The notes below the pieces were generated by a model. That model did not search any database. It was not told where the DNA came from and was given only the letters and a program-made list of their open reading frames with translations. From Lachnospiraceae bacterium OF09-6 (GTDB taxonomy: Bacteria > Bacillota > Clostridia > Lachnospirales > Lachnospiraceae), in NCBI GenBank assembly GCA_003435055.1, contig QUMM01000013.1:11434-75433 (forward strand): 64,000 bases of DNA. Reading direction: 5' to 3'. Of this stretch, positions 39,990-49,793 are shown piece by piece (positions within the stretch are counted from its first letter, which is position 1; each line of letters starts with the position of its first letter). The position numbers and the translations under genes are program-made.

Positions 39990-40729
39990 GCTTCATCCTC
40001 TTCCATCATGCCGTATTTTACTTTGATCCGGTCCAGCTTCTCCATGATCGGCTTCTCCAGAAGCAGTACCGTCAGGAAGGTCGCCAGTGCATGGATGGCA
40101 TTTACCGGAAGTCCGGATGCATAAATGGCGGCTGCAGAAGCCTTGTTAATCTCATTGGTCATCAGGAATAACGAGCAGGTATCCAGGAGAGGCCCCGTCA
40201 CCAGCAGTACTTCCAGTCCGCCAAAGATGGCTGCCGGCACATTTTTGTCCTTCTTCAGTACCCCCGCATGGGTCAGAAGGCCTGCCAGAAATCCTGCGAT
40301 TCCATAGGCAAACATCTGCCACGGGGTCCACGGTCCCTGTCCAAAAATAAAGTTGCTGACAAAGGCACTGACTGCACCGGTCAGGAATCCAGATTCTGCC
40401 CCAAATGCCATCCCGGTAATGATGACGATACCCACCAGCGGCTTAAAATGCGGCAGCATGATAAAAGCTGCACGGGAGGCCACGGCAATGGCACACATCA
40501 CCGCCAGCGTCACGATCTCACGGGCTTCCGGCTTGCGCTTTTCAAAGCTTAAGAAGAACGGCACCATGGATAAAATGATCAGCACCATGCTGCATAAATA
40601 ATACTTCCGGTTGCCAAAGTAACGGGAAGCCAGTAGCACCACCGGAATCATCAGGCAGATCACCACTACACTGATCAAGGTGTGGGCTGGTATCTTTTTC
40701 TTATTCTTTTCTATCTGTTTTTCTGACAT
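39986..40729 (-). CDS. ECF transporter S component (substrate-binding membrane subunit)
   Basis: This is a 247-residue membrane protein with about six or seven helices. The most family-like block is KPLVGIVIITGMAFGAESGF, LTGAVSAFVSNFIFGQGPWT and PWQMFAYGIAGFLAGLL, typical of S components of vitamin-type ECF importers. It overlaps the ATPase gene upstream and the T gene downstream by a few bases. The S subunit sets substrate choice. Given the transcobalamin-like proteins upstream, a corrinoid (vitamin B12 type) is the favoured guess, but the sequence itself does not prove it. Confidence 0.85.
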   Translation of the reverse strand: MSEKQIEKNKKKIPAHTLISVVVICLMIPVVLLASRYFGNRKYYLCSMVLIILSMVPFFLSFEKRKPEAREIVTLAVMCAIAVASRAAFIMLPHFKPLVGIVIITGMAFGAESGFLTGAVSAFVSNFIFGQGPWTPWQMFAYGIAGFLAGLLTHAGVLKKDKNVPAAIFGGLEVLLVTGPLLDTCSLFLMTNEINKASAAAIYASGLPVNAIHALATFLTVLLLEKPIMEKLDRIKVKYGMMEEDEA

Positions 40730-42389
40730 AATTCGATCACATCCTCATTGGTAATGGCATTGGTAAACACATGCCGGCTCATACGGTTGGCTGCCGTGGT
40801 ATAGAAGCTGTTGTGAGAGAAGAAACGGTTCGGCGTATTGGTGGTGACGATGCCGCCATCAAAAAACATGCTGACCAGATCCGCATACCGGGCACAGAAT
40901 TCCACATCGTGGGATACCATAATAATCGTCACGCCCCGCTCCTTTAACTTCATCATGATATCTGCAAACTTCTGCTTGAAGAAGCTGTCGATGCCTTTGG
41001 TCGGTTCATCCAGCAGTAAGACCTTCGGATCTGTCAGAAGCACCTTCGCCAGTGCCGCTCTCTGCTGCTCGCCACCGGACAAATCATAGGGATGACTCTT
41101 CAGCAGACGGGTAATGTCACAAAGTTCTGCCATTTCCGCCACCTTTTCTGCCTTTTCCTCTTTGCTTCCGGTCAGCATCTCTTCCAGTTCTTCCTGCACA
41201 CTCTTCTTTGCAAAGAGGCTCTGGGGATCCTGCGGCAGCATGGCCAGATTACCCAGGAACAGCTCCCCGGACTTATACTTTTTCACTTCTTTGCCATTGA
41301 TCAGTACTTTTCCTCGATAAGGCTTACAGATATTGCTAATCACTTTTAATGTGGTGGATTTACCCGTTCCGTTGCCGCCTACTATGGCATAGAGCACATG
41401 TTTCGGTACCTGAAGCGTGACTCCTTTGAGCACATCCGGGCTGTCCTTTTCATAACGGAACCAGGCTTCCTTCACCAGCACCGCAGGATCTTTGATGTTG
41501 TCCGGATCCAGGTTGGTTTCCGGCGTATCATCCACCGCAGTCACCTGTGGGGCATGGTCTTGAAACACCTGATCCAGCCATTCTGCACCTTCCCGGACGG
41601 TTAAGGGACATCTGCCCTTTCCTCCCACACCATAAAAGATCTGTACCGGAGTCGGCATGGCAGTAAACATCTCATTGCCGCACTTCTTCAGGTAATCACC
41701 CACTTTCCGCGGTTCATCCTTTGCAATCATTTTCCCGTCTTCGATCACCACCACTTTATCTGAGCAGTAGTAGATATCTTCCAGACGATGCTCGGTAATG
41801 ATGATCGTGGTACGCAGTTCCCTGTTGATCTTCTTCACCGTATTCAGGAAATCCGATGCGGCGATGGGATCCAGCTGGCTGGTCGGCTCATCCAGAATCA
41901 GTACACTCGGCTGCATAGCATGATGGATGCCAGATTCAGCAGCTGCTTCTGGCCGCCGGACAGTTCATTCACATTCTTGTGGAACCATCCCTGGATGCCG
42001 AAGTAACTGGCCATTTCTGCCACCCTCAGACGGATGGTTTTCTGATCTGTCCCCAGGCTTTCCAGTCCAAAGGCCAGTTCATGCCAGACCTTGTCTGTGA
42101 CGATCTGGTTATCCGGATTCTGCATCACGTAGCCAATCCTGAAGGACTGGGTACGCAGATCTGTATCTTTTAAGTTTTTCCCTTCAAATAAAATTTCACC
42201 TTCCAGCTTCCCATGAGGTGCCAGAACACTTTTCAAATGCTTCAGCAGGGTGGTCTTGCCGCTTCCGCTTCGCCCGCAGACCGTTACATATTCCCCCTGC
42301 TCGATATTCAGATTGATATCCGACAGCGCCGGGTGATTCTTTGCTGTCGGATAGGTAAATGTCAGATTTTTGATTTCAAATTGAGCCAT
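40711..42389 (-). CDS. ECF transporter double ATP-binding subunit (frameshifted near 41918)
   Basis: This is a 559-residue protein with two fused ABC ATPase domains. Domain one has Walker A GRSGSGKTTLLKHL, signature LSGGQKQLLNLAS and Walker B LILDEPTSQLD. Domain two has GGNGTGKSTTLKVI, LSGGEQQRAALAKVL and LLLDEPTKGID. The frame breaks at LASIM; one added base restores LASIMAMQPSVLILDE. The fusion replaces the separate EcfA and EcfA' proteins. It starts 28 bases inside the upstream EcfT gene and has GGGAGG before its ATG. It powers uptake through the T and S subunits of the same operon. Confidence 0.92.
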
Positions 42390-43252
42390 CTCGCTTCCTC
42401 CCAGATATTTACGGCTGACGGTATGGCCAGAAAAGCTATGTAAGCCATCAGCCCCGCTTTTGTATATGAATTCTGCCAGCTTTGGATGGAAAGCTGCGGT
42501 GTATAAGTGACAGATGCAGCGTCGTGTATCCCACAGAAGACCACGAGGGACGCCAGCAGAATCATCACCGCCAGCAGCACTTTATCTCTGTTTTCAAAAC
42601 GGTAAATGGAAAAGGTGGTGCGTTTTCCACAGCCATAACCACGGCTTCTCATGCTGTCTGCCGTAATGACACTTCCTTCCAGTGCCCAGCTGGTCAACGT
42701 AGATAAAAGCACCATACTGTGCTCCATCCTCTCTTTTTTATCTCCCGTATCCGTGCCCTTGCCAATGCAGTGTCTTGCCCCGTTGAGCTGTGTAACCTTG
42801 TTCTTATAAGAAGGAACCAGGCGCAGCACCATAGTCAGGATCAGGGTCACCGACGGTGCCATTTTTCCAAATAAATATAAAAACTTGTCACTGGTCATGA
42901 CTGCATTGTAGCAGGCAAACCACATGAGCACCGATACCATCATGGCACCGAGGGCCGCTCCATAACACAGGGCTTCCAGCGTATAGGGTCTGCCCCCGGC
43001 GTACCGGAATAATACATGTTCTCCGTAAGTGTTAAACACCGGATTCATCAGGGACAATACCAGTAATAACGGAATCATCCCTCCCACGAACTTCCAGCCC
43101 TGCCACCCCCTGGCTGTCAGGTAATACAGCATAGATAACAGCACCGATGCAGCCAGAAAGGCCGGATGGAGCAGAATCATGCCGCATACGATGGCCACGA
43201 TAAAAAAGGTGAAATTGATCACCGGATGATAGGATGCGAATTTATCTCTCAC
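42362..43252 (-). CDS. ECF transporter T component, first copy
   Basis: This is a 296-residue EcfT/CbiQ-family membrane subunit. The start is taken as GTG 43252 (VRDKFASYHPVINFTFFIV), because it aligns with the start of the second T protein and overlaps the stop of the upstream surface-protein gene by 11 bases. Coupling features are FLYLFGKMAPSVTLILTMVL, LRLVPSYKNK and GARHCIGKGTD, then GSVITADSMRSRGYGCGKRT. The frame is intact. Two T genes around one ATPase and one S gene is an unusual ECF layout. Confidence 0.88.
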   Translation of the reverse strand: MRDKFASYHPVINFTFFIVAIVCGMILLHPAFLAASVLLSMLYYLTARGWQGWKFVGGMIPLLLVLSLMNPVFNTYGEHVLFRYAGGRPYTLEALCYGAALGAMMVSVLMWFACYNAVMTSDKFLYLFGKMAPSVTLILTMVLRLVPSYKNKVTQLNGARHCIGKGTDTGDKKERMEHSMVLLSTLTSWALEGSVITADSMRSRGYGCGKRTTFSIYRFENRDKVLLAVMILLASLVVFCGIHDAASVTYTPQLSIQSWQNSYTKAGLMAYIAFLAIPSAVNIWEEARWLNLKSKI

Positions 43253-46200
43253 GCTCTTCACCCGTTTTCTTTTTGCCTTTTCTGGAAAGGGACAGGCGCA
43301 TGGCTCCCAGAATAGCCAGCAGTGCTGCTGCTCCCGCACCTGGAATCAGATACATCCACAGCGGTTTCTGTGTGGATTCTTCCGGCTTCATCAGATCCTC
43401 CATGGAACCGTTGTATCCGGCAATGCCGAATCTGGAGAACTGGTCCGTATCGAACTCAATTCTGCTTCCTGCGATATGACCGTCGATGAATTCCAGACTG
43501 CCGTCGTCCTTCAGGTGTACCACAGCCACGTTCTCATAGTCCCCTAAGTCTGCCAGCGGCACACTGACCCGCACCAGATCGTCCGGTTCCCACTGGGTAT
43601 TATCCAGAAGATCCATCAGGGAAATATCCGTCAGATCAATAGTTCTCCCTGGCCTTTCAGCGCCTGGCTTACCTGCTCTGCCTGACTGCTTTCCACATTC
43701 AGACTGCTTGCTTCCACCTGCACATACCATGGTAGGATCTCTTCTTCATTATCACGCAGATCAATGTCTGCCGCTTTATCATAGTGGTTCGTCTCTTTGA
43801 AACTCTCTACCGCCTTTTCATAATCTTTATAATGGCTGCTTGCTTCTACTTCTTTTTTCTGTGCGTCCGTCAGTTCCGAATAAGTCAGGTAAATATCCAG
43901 AATCTGTTCTTTCTGCGCATCCGTATAGTCCTCCGCATCATCTGGCAGTTTCTCAGAAACCTTTGTCTTACGGAACAGACTGTTCAGTTCTGTAATCAGA
44001 CTGGTGACTTCTTTTTCCGTCTTTGTGCCACCCTTTTTTTCTGTCGTTTTTGTGGCATTCTTGTCTGTTTCTTTTTCCGATTCTTTTTCTTTTGTATCCG
44101 CTGTAGTCTTGCCAGATGCTGTTTTACCAGCTGCTGTACCGCCTTTCTTACCGGAAGATCCTGATACCAGATTTACCTTTTTGGTGCTTCCTTTGGTCTT
44201 TTTCTTAGTAGTTGAACTGTTTTTTTTGCCACTTCCGGATCCTGAACCGCTTTCACTGCCGGAACCGCTGGATTTTTCCAGCTCCTGCAGCTTCTTCATG
44301 GATGCTTCCAGCTTACTGTAATTGGTCACCAGGGATTTCTGTACTGTTGTCAGGCTGTCATACATAGCTTTTGCCGCTTCAATCTGGTTCTTGTCCGCCA
44401 GCTTGATATTGTCCGGGATTGCTGCAATCAGCTTCTGTGCCGTTTCTGCTTTTTCTTTATCTGATGGGAGCTCCACATCTGTCATATCATAGAGACGGGT
44501 TTTTCCACCGGTAAACCGCTCATAGGCTGTCAGTGCATAATAAGCCTGTTCGGTAGCCATCTGATTGGCATCTCCCTTCAGTACATGCTTAAAGGATCCG
44601 TCAGCATTGGCATAAGTCAGAAGTGCGTCTATCACAGACTTACCATTCTTGACAAAACGACTGTCAGTATTCGGGTCAATCCCCATGGCTGTCAAGGCTA
44701 CAATTACCTGAGAACAGCTCTCTGAGGTCTCGGAACCATAAGTGGCATAAGAGCCATTGCTCTTCTGTATAGCAGAAAGCTTATTCAGCCCTCTGTCTAC
44801 TGCCGCTTTTACTTGAGCATTGGTACTGTAATATGGTGCCAGTGCCTGAATGGCCATAGCAGTCACATCCGGGTCTGCACTCCGTCCGGACAGATCCCAT
44901 CCACCTCCGGATACCTCCTGATCCAGAATATTCTGGATCAGCTTGTCTCTGGAATTCTGTGTTTTTCCTGATGCTGCCTGAGGGATCTCATAATCATGAC
45001 TGTCAAAGGCGATCAATGCCCAGGTCGCTCCATTCACTCCCTGCCATACCGTCTGGTCATAATCTGACAGCGGCTGAAGCAGGTTGTAGCCGCCCACGTT
45101 GGTAACATCTATCCCCAGAGAAGTCAGAGCCAGTACCACTCTGGAATAGTCTGTATAACGCTTGTCATGAAGCTTTCCGTTGTTCTCTTTCAGCGTACTG
45201 ATGACATTGGCCAGATATTTATTCAGCACATCATCCGTCAGTTTTCCACTTCTGGCCAGCCCAAGGATCTCCCATTCCCCTCCAATGGAGCCAACAGACG
45301 GTGTCACCTTTTTGGATGAATCGGACAGGTTCTTCCCTGCTGATGTATAAGCACTGTCTATCTGGGATGCACTGGCTGACAGGGCAGCGATCTCAGCTGA
45401 TTTCTCCAGTTCAGTCAGATTCTCTGTCGTTTCTTCTGTCGCTGCTTCGGTTTCTGCCTCTGAGGCTTCCTCTGTCATGGCTTCTGTGGCAAATTCCACC
45501 AATAACAGCTCTGATCTACCTTCTCCGGTAAGGAGAATTTCGGCATAAGTAATATCCTCTGCCAGATCTCCATAAACAGCCAGTTGCTCCCGGGTAATTT
45601 CATCCATGGAAAGGGCAAACTTTCCCAGATCTATGGTATAGGTATTTCCCTGCGTCGTATATGCATCTTGGATCGGATCATCGGGGCAAAGATACCAATG
45701 TTTGTCTGATTCTGTCAGATAGCCACCCCATTTTGTAAAGCTCAGTTCTTCGTTCTCTTTCTGATCCGGCACAGTAATCTGCAGGGTTTTGCAGTTTGCC
45801 GGTACCGTTACTTTCCAGACACCCTGCCGATACTCCACCGGATAGGTCTCTGTTCCTACTGTGAGGGTCTTTGGTAGATAGAAAGGTTCTTTTTTCAGGG
45901 TATTTCCTGCCTGATCTTTTACGAGCAGTTCCTCCAGATTCTCATCTGATTCTTCCTGTTCCTCTTCCCTCGTTGTTTCTTCTGTATCAGATTCTCCCGT
46001 TTTCGAATCTGCCGTCTTTTTCTGGGATGCATCTGTTTCTGATGTATGGCTTTCCGTCGTTTCGGTCTGCATCTCTCCTGTAGATGTCTGACTTTCTGTT
46101 GCTTTTGCCTGATTCTCGCCATCGGATGAGTCTGCATGATCGGTCTGCGCTTCTGTCTGACTTTCCGTCTCAGGTGCCGTGCTTTCCGTTTCCTGCACCT

Positions 46201-46429
46201 GTGCAGTCTCTGGCTGTGTCTCATTCTCTCCAGTCTGTTCTTTGTCACTCTCTGCCGGCTTCTCATTGTCAGCAGACTGTGCTTCTGCTTTTGCATCAAC
46301 TGTACTTTCCGCATAAGTATCTGGCTGTGTTGCTTCTGCATTTACCGGCTCACATTGTGCATACAGTGTTCCGGTGCACAGTGTTGCCGTCATAAACAAG
46401 ATGGATAATCGTTTCATTCTGTCTTTCAT
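43242..46429 (-). CDS. Secreted, membrane-anchored alpha/alpha-toroid (transcobalamin alpha-domain-like) protein (frameshifted near 43653)
   Basis: This is a 1,062-residue surface protein. The signal peptide (LSILFMTATLCTGTLYA, about 8-24) is followed by a Glu/Thr-rich stalk to about 165 and beta-rich segments to about 310. About 355-655 is an alpha/alpha toroid of prenyltransferase/squalene-cyclase type repeats: YTDYSRVVLALTSLGIDVTN, GATWALIAFDSHDYEIPQ, SADPDVTAMAIQALAPYY, SNGSYATYGSETSESCSQV, ANQMATEQAYYALTAYERF. Next come a helical FIVAR-like part, a Ser/Lys-rich linker, a beta domain, and a C-terminal membrane helix (about 1020-1045) with a KGKKKTGEERER tail. The frame breaks after LKG; one added base restores RTIDLTDISLMDLL. 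In vertebrate intrinsic factor this toroid is the alpha domain that binds cobalamin. Confidence 0.82.
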
Positions 46430-46461
46430 TACTTTTCCCCTTCTTCATCCGACGCCTGATT

Positions 46462-47786
46462 TCAATAAGTCGGTCCGCCTACATCGGCTCCCAGTCCGTT
46501 GCAGGTATAGCACCATACAATATCGTCTCCGTTCTCCAGTGTATAGCTGGAGCATCCGTAATTCGGGAACCAGCCGTTTACCTTGTACATCCATCCGGAT
46601 TCATTTCCACAGTCAAATTCATACAGATTATTGATTCCTTCTACATAATAGCTACTGTACAACGGTGTCCAGGAATATTCCAGCTGGATTCCGGCATACT
46701 CGCATACACGGTTCAGTACATCGAATACGGTTTCCCCATCCTCGAATTCCACATTGCTGGTAGCCAGGATCACACCGTTCGATGGCACATAGGCTTCTTT
46801 TCCGGCATCCAGATTATCCAGGTTGTCCAGAATCGTGTCACAACGGATGGTAATGGTACAGATATTGGAGCTTTCACCAGAACTGCTGTCTCCTGCCTCC
46901 TCCGGCGTGTACTCTTCCATACTGTTCTGACCATCTGCTTCACTGTCGTCCGTCTCTGCTTCAGACTGTGCTTCGCTTTCCTGTTCGTTCTTATCAGATT
47001 TCATATCTTTTTTATTGTCTGCCGGAATCTTTTCTGCATTTAAAGCATTTTCCAGAGCAGTCTGTTTCTCTGCTGCACGGTCATCCAGTACCTTCTGCAA
47101 TTCTTCCGGTGTAAAACACAAATCTTTGCTGCTGGCACAGCTCTGTGCCTGACTGATCAGGAATTCATTCAGTGATGCTGGCTGCATTTTCTGAATCTGA
47201 CAAGAAGAAGTACCGTCACTGCTATTCGTTACAGAAAGATACTCTCCTGCTTCTACTCGTTCCTGGGTACCATCCGCCAATAATATACTGATATCTCCCG
47301 CATAAAGATTCAGGCTACTGCTGCCGGACTGTACACTAACAGAGAAAACTGCACCTGACAGTTGTGCCGTATTTCCAGCAAACGCCACATCAAAAGTACC
47401 TTTTTGCTGCTGCATGTCGCCAAATACTTCTCCGGCAGATACCTGCAGTTCATTTTTGTCTGCATCGCAGGCGGTCAGTGTCACTTCTGACTTCTCATTT
47501 AAAATCAGTTTTTCCTGATTCTTCCAGATCAGTTCAGCCTGCGCTCCCTTCTTGGTCTCAATCAGATCCCCAGTCTGCAGACGAGAATCCGCATTCAATG
47601 TGTAACCAATACCATTCCGCTGAATGTTTACTACGCCCTTTGTCTGTCCACTGGTTACACAGATATCCTCCGGCTTATCAAACCAGCCTGAATCTTTCCC
47701 ACTGTCAGCACTCCGCTTGCTGCAATGACCAGGATCAGAAGTACCATGATGATATTCAGCAACCTCTTTTTCCCTTTTGTTTCCAT
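46462..47786 (-). CDS. Secreted FecR-like and DUF4430 (transcobalamin beta-domain-like) protein (frameshifted near 47706)
   Basis: This is a 441-residue exported protein. The ATG at 47786 follows a perfect AAGGAGG, and a signal anchor LLNIIMVLLILVIAASGVL lies at about 9-27. The frame breaks right after it; one added G restores LDSGKDSGWFDKPEDICVTS. Residues about 40-190 look like a FecR domain (LQTGDLIETKKGAQAELIW, SGAVFSVSVQSGSSSLNLYA). A low-complexity acidic linker follows, then DUF4430 (about 308-441) with DGETVFDVLNRVCEYAGIQL, CGNESGWMYKVNGWFPNYG and LENGDDIVWCYTCNGLGADV. DUF4430 corresponds to the C-terminal beta domain of transcobalamin. It is the first gene of the ECF operon, 32 bases before the toroid gene. 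Confidence 0.83.
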
Positions 47787-47830
47787 GTTTTTCCTCCTTC
47801 GCTCTTTACCTGTATTCACAGATTATAAAT

Positions 47831-47877
47831 AAAAAAGGTAACGGAAAAAAGATCCCCTCTCGGGGACTTCCGTTACC
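47831..47877 (-). terminator. Leader terminator of the DUF4430-toroid-ECF operon
   Basis: On the minus strand GGTAACGGAA/TTCCGTTACC encloses an inner GTCCCCGAGAGGGGATC hairpin with a T6 run, and six more T residues follow. It lies between the leader RNA and the first gene, as in a transcription-attenuating riboswitch. Confidence 0.85.
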
Positions 47878-47879
47878 TG

Positions 47880-48016
47880 ATAGATGTCATTTTGCGTATA
47901 CACCGCTACCTTATTTACTTATAGAACGCATCCACCCGCCGACTCTACGGCAGCGCATTTTCCTGTACGGCACCTGCATCCGTTTGCGGAATACGATTCC
48001 TGTTGCTCTTTGTCAT
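47880..48016 (-). ncRNA. Structured leader RNA 1 (candidate riboswitch, cobalamin type suspected)
   Basis: The RNA begins just after a consensus promoter. It holds a GGAAT-CGT-ATTCC hairpin, CGCA/TGCG ends enclosing GCAGGTG, then AATGCGCTGCCGTAGAGTCGG, and a terminator before the operon. The block AATGC(G/A)CT(G/A)(C/T)CGTAGAGTCGG is shared with leader RNA 2 upstream of the 1,902-residue DUF4430 protein. The order AACAGG-AA, then GGTG, then GC...GT somewhat resembles the cobalamin riboswitch core, but the full B12 box was not found, so the ligand is uncertain. Confidence 0.55.
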
Positions 48017-48023
48017 TTCTTTT

Positions 48024-48052
48024 ATTATAAAGTGCCGTCAAATATTTGTCAA
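48024..48052 (-). promoter_or_regulatory. Consensus promoter of the DUF4430-toroid-ECF operon
   Basis: On the minus strand TTGACA and TATAAT are separated by 17 bases, a perfect sigma-A promoter, about 240 bases upstream of the first start codon. Confidence 0.85.
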
Positions 48053-48126
48053 CGAGCCAAAACACGCTTTGCGAGTTTTGCTCGTTATCGCGGCATCTAC
48101 GTTCCACTCTTCGTTTCACTTCAGTC

Positions 48127-48199
48127 GGTTCAAAGCCAACGTCCACCGGACGTTGTGAACCGGTCGGTGCTGAACAGGCGCCACTGGCGCTTAGCACCG
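48127..48199. repeat. Two adjacent REP-like palindromes
   Basis: 48127-48161 folds as GGTTCA...CAACGTCC-ACC-GGACGTTG...TGAACC. 48165-48199 folds as CGGTGCT...GCGCC/GGCGC...AGCACCG. They lie directly after the Rpn gene stop, next to another copy of the gene-end CACC(A/C)ATGG motif. Confidence 0.6.
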
Positions 48200-49348
48200 T
48201 CACCAATGGTTTATCCATTTTCTGATAACAGCCTCTTCCATACCTACGATCTTTGCTATTTTTTCTATCCCTATTCCTTCTTTCCAAAGAATATTAGCAA
48301 CTTCATGAGCTTTTTGTTCCCTTCCAACTTCACGCTCTGCCTCACGCAGTTTTCTCTCTTCCTCTTCCTTATCATATTCAAAAATACTCACTTTTTCCAC
48401 CTCGGTTTGATTTTGATGTGAAAGATCTTCAAGCTTCTCATACCTTTTTAAAAGTCCTTCAGCTGTCCTCTCATCCAGTCCAAGATCATCACATAGTGCT
48501 TTCATAATTTCATTATTAGTTAAGTGAAATCTTTTCGCAACTGTGATCAATGCAATTGCACCATCTTCTCTTCCAACTTCACGCTCTGCCTCACGCAGCT
48601 TTCTCTCTTCCTCTTCCTTATCATATTCAAAAATACTCACTTTTTCCACCTCGGATCTATTCACACGTAAAAAATCTTCAAGAATCCCCTCACGAATGCA
48701 TTCCTCTACTGCACGGTGCACTGCTTCATCCAGATTCATTTTCCCTACATACTTTCTTACACGGTCTACATACTGTGCATATTCCTTCAATGCTCTGCAC
48801 TGCTCCAACAATTCCTGATTATGTCCTATGTTGATATTTAATGTCAAAACTTTTAGCTCCAAATCAGGCTCTCCGGTCAGATTCTCAAATGCAGCCGACA
48901 GATATTCCGTCCGGCTGTCCTCCATCTCTTCTGTTCCGTTATAAAATACCAGAAATTTAGGAGCCGGAATCTTCTGAAGTTTTGATGAGTACAGCGACTT
49001 TTTATCTACCAGCTTCTGATATTCACTGGCTATATAGAACAAATCTCGCAGCGGCATATTCGCACTATAGGTAGACTGATGTTCATACAAGAACAAATTC
49101 GTGTCAATAATAAATGCCAGATCATTCTTCATTCCCATATAAACTGCATTTTCCAGTGTCACAATCTGTAACTGTTCTGGATCTGTGTATGTCTTACCGG
49201 AAACTGCATTGTACAATGACAACAAATGTTCCTTATCCAAAAACAATATCCGAAATACAGTGTCCTTGTACTTCCGATTGGCTCTCACCCGGTTCACTTT
49301 AACCTGTTTTGTCTTCAGCTTATATCGCATTCTCTTCTTTTTTGCCAT
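48200..49348 (-). CDS. Rpn family (PD-(D/E)XK) nuclease/putative transposase with an internal duplication
   Basis: This is a 382-residue protein of the Rpn/PDDEXK nuclease-transposase group. Core features are KYKDTVFRILFLDKEHLLSL, then NDLAFIIDTNLFLYEHQSTY (catalytic Asp and EHQ), PAPKFLVFYNGTEEMEDS and LNINIGHN. A 28-residue block (VEKVSIFEYDKEEEERKLRE to VGRE) occurs twice, at about 250-277 and 333-360, with nearly identical DNA. The C-terminal end (IEKIAKIVGMEEAVIRKWI) is HTH-like and matches the Rpn gene at 55895. The ATG at 49348 follows GAGGAGG. Rpn proteins promote recombination in E. coli, possibly by DNA nicking. Confidence 0.8.
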   Translation of the reverse strand: MAKKKRMRYKLKTKQVKVNRVRANRKYKDTVFRILFLDKEHLLSLYNAVSGKTYTDPEQLQIVTLENAVYMGMKNDLAFIIDTNLFLYEHQSTYSANMPLRDLFYIASEYQKLVDKKSLYSSKLQKIPAPKFLVFYNGTEEMEDSRTEYLSAAFENLTGEPDLELKVLTLNINIGHNQELLEQCRALKEYAQYVDRVRKYVGKMNLDEAVHRAVEECIREGILEDFLRVNRSEVEKVSIFEYDKEEEERKLREAEREVGREDGAIALITVAKRFHLTNNEIMKALCDDLGLDERTAEGLLKRYEKLEDLSHQNQTEVEKVSIFEYDKEEEERKLREAEREVGREQKAHEVANILWKEGIGIEKIAKIVGMEEAVIRKWINHW

Positions 49349-49453
49349 AGGCTCCTCCTCTTCTTTGCGCACAGGAGATCTATGGCCGTATCTGAGTATT
49401 ACCACCATTTCCTTAGCTCCTGCTTCTTTCTAAATTGTCAATTGAATAGAACG

Positions 49454-49527
49454 AAAAGCATAAGATCTCTGAAATGGCGTTGATACTCTGACAGTGCAAT
49501 GCACTGAGAATGATAAAATATGCTTTT
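49454..49527 (-). promoter_or_regulatory. Conserved Rpn leader with AAAGCATA/TATGCTTT ends
   Basis: This 74-base element is bounded by inverted AAAAGCATA/TATGCTTTT and contains CATTTCAGAGATCTTATGC on the minus strand. A similar element at 63444-63519 sits upstream of another Rpn gene. Confidence 0.5.
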
Positions 49528-49690
49528 GTGAACTTATACTATCATATATCGGTGCGTTTATCAAGTATCTTTTTATGTATTTGTTTGCATCTTTTTGTTT
49601 CTATATGTTCTATAACTTTATGTTGCTTTTTCAAATATGTTTCATAAAATGATGTCGGGATCAAAAGCCATAAACACTGTCACCAATAGC

Positions 49691-49733
49691 AAAAAGACCA
49701 TAGGATCTCATTTCTGAAATCCTACAGTCTTTT
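49691..49733. terminator. Bidirectional terminator after the giant surface-protein gene
   Basis: AAAAGAC-ATAGGAT / ATCCTA-GTCTTTT form a stem with A and T runs at its ends, 60 bases past the stop at 49794. Copies of the CACCAATGG gene-end motif lie on either side (49676-49690 and 49776-49793). Confidence 0.75.
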
Positions 49734-49793
49734 CTAAAAGCTTTATTGCCAAAAGGGACGGTCATAAAGCCACAAAACACCGTCACCAATGGC

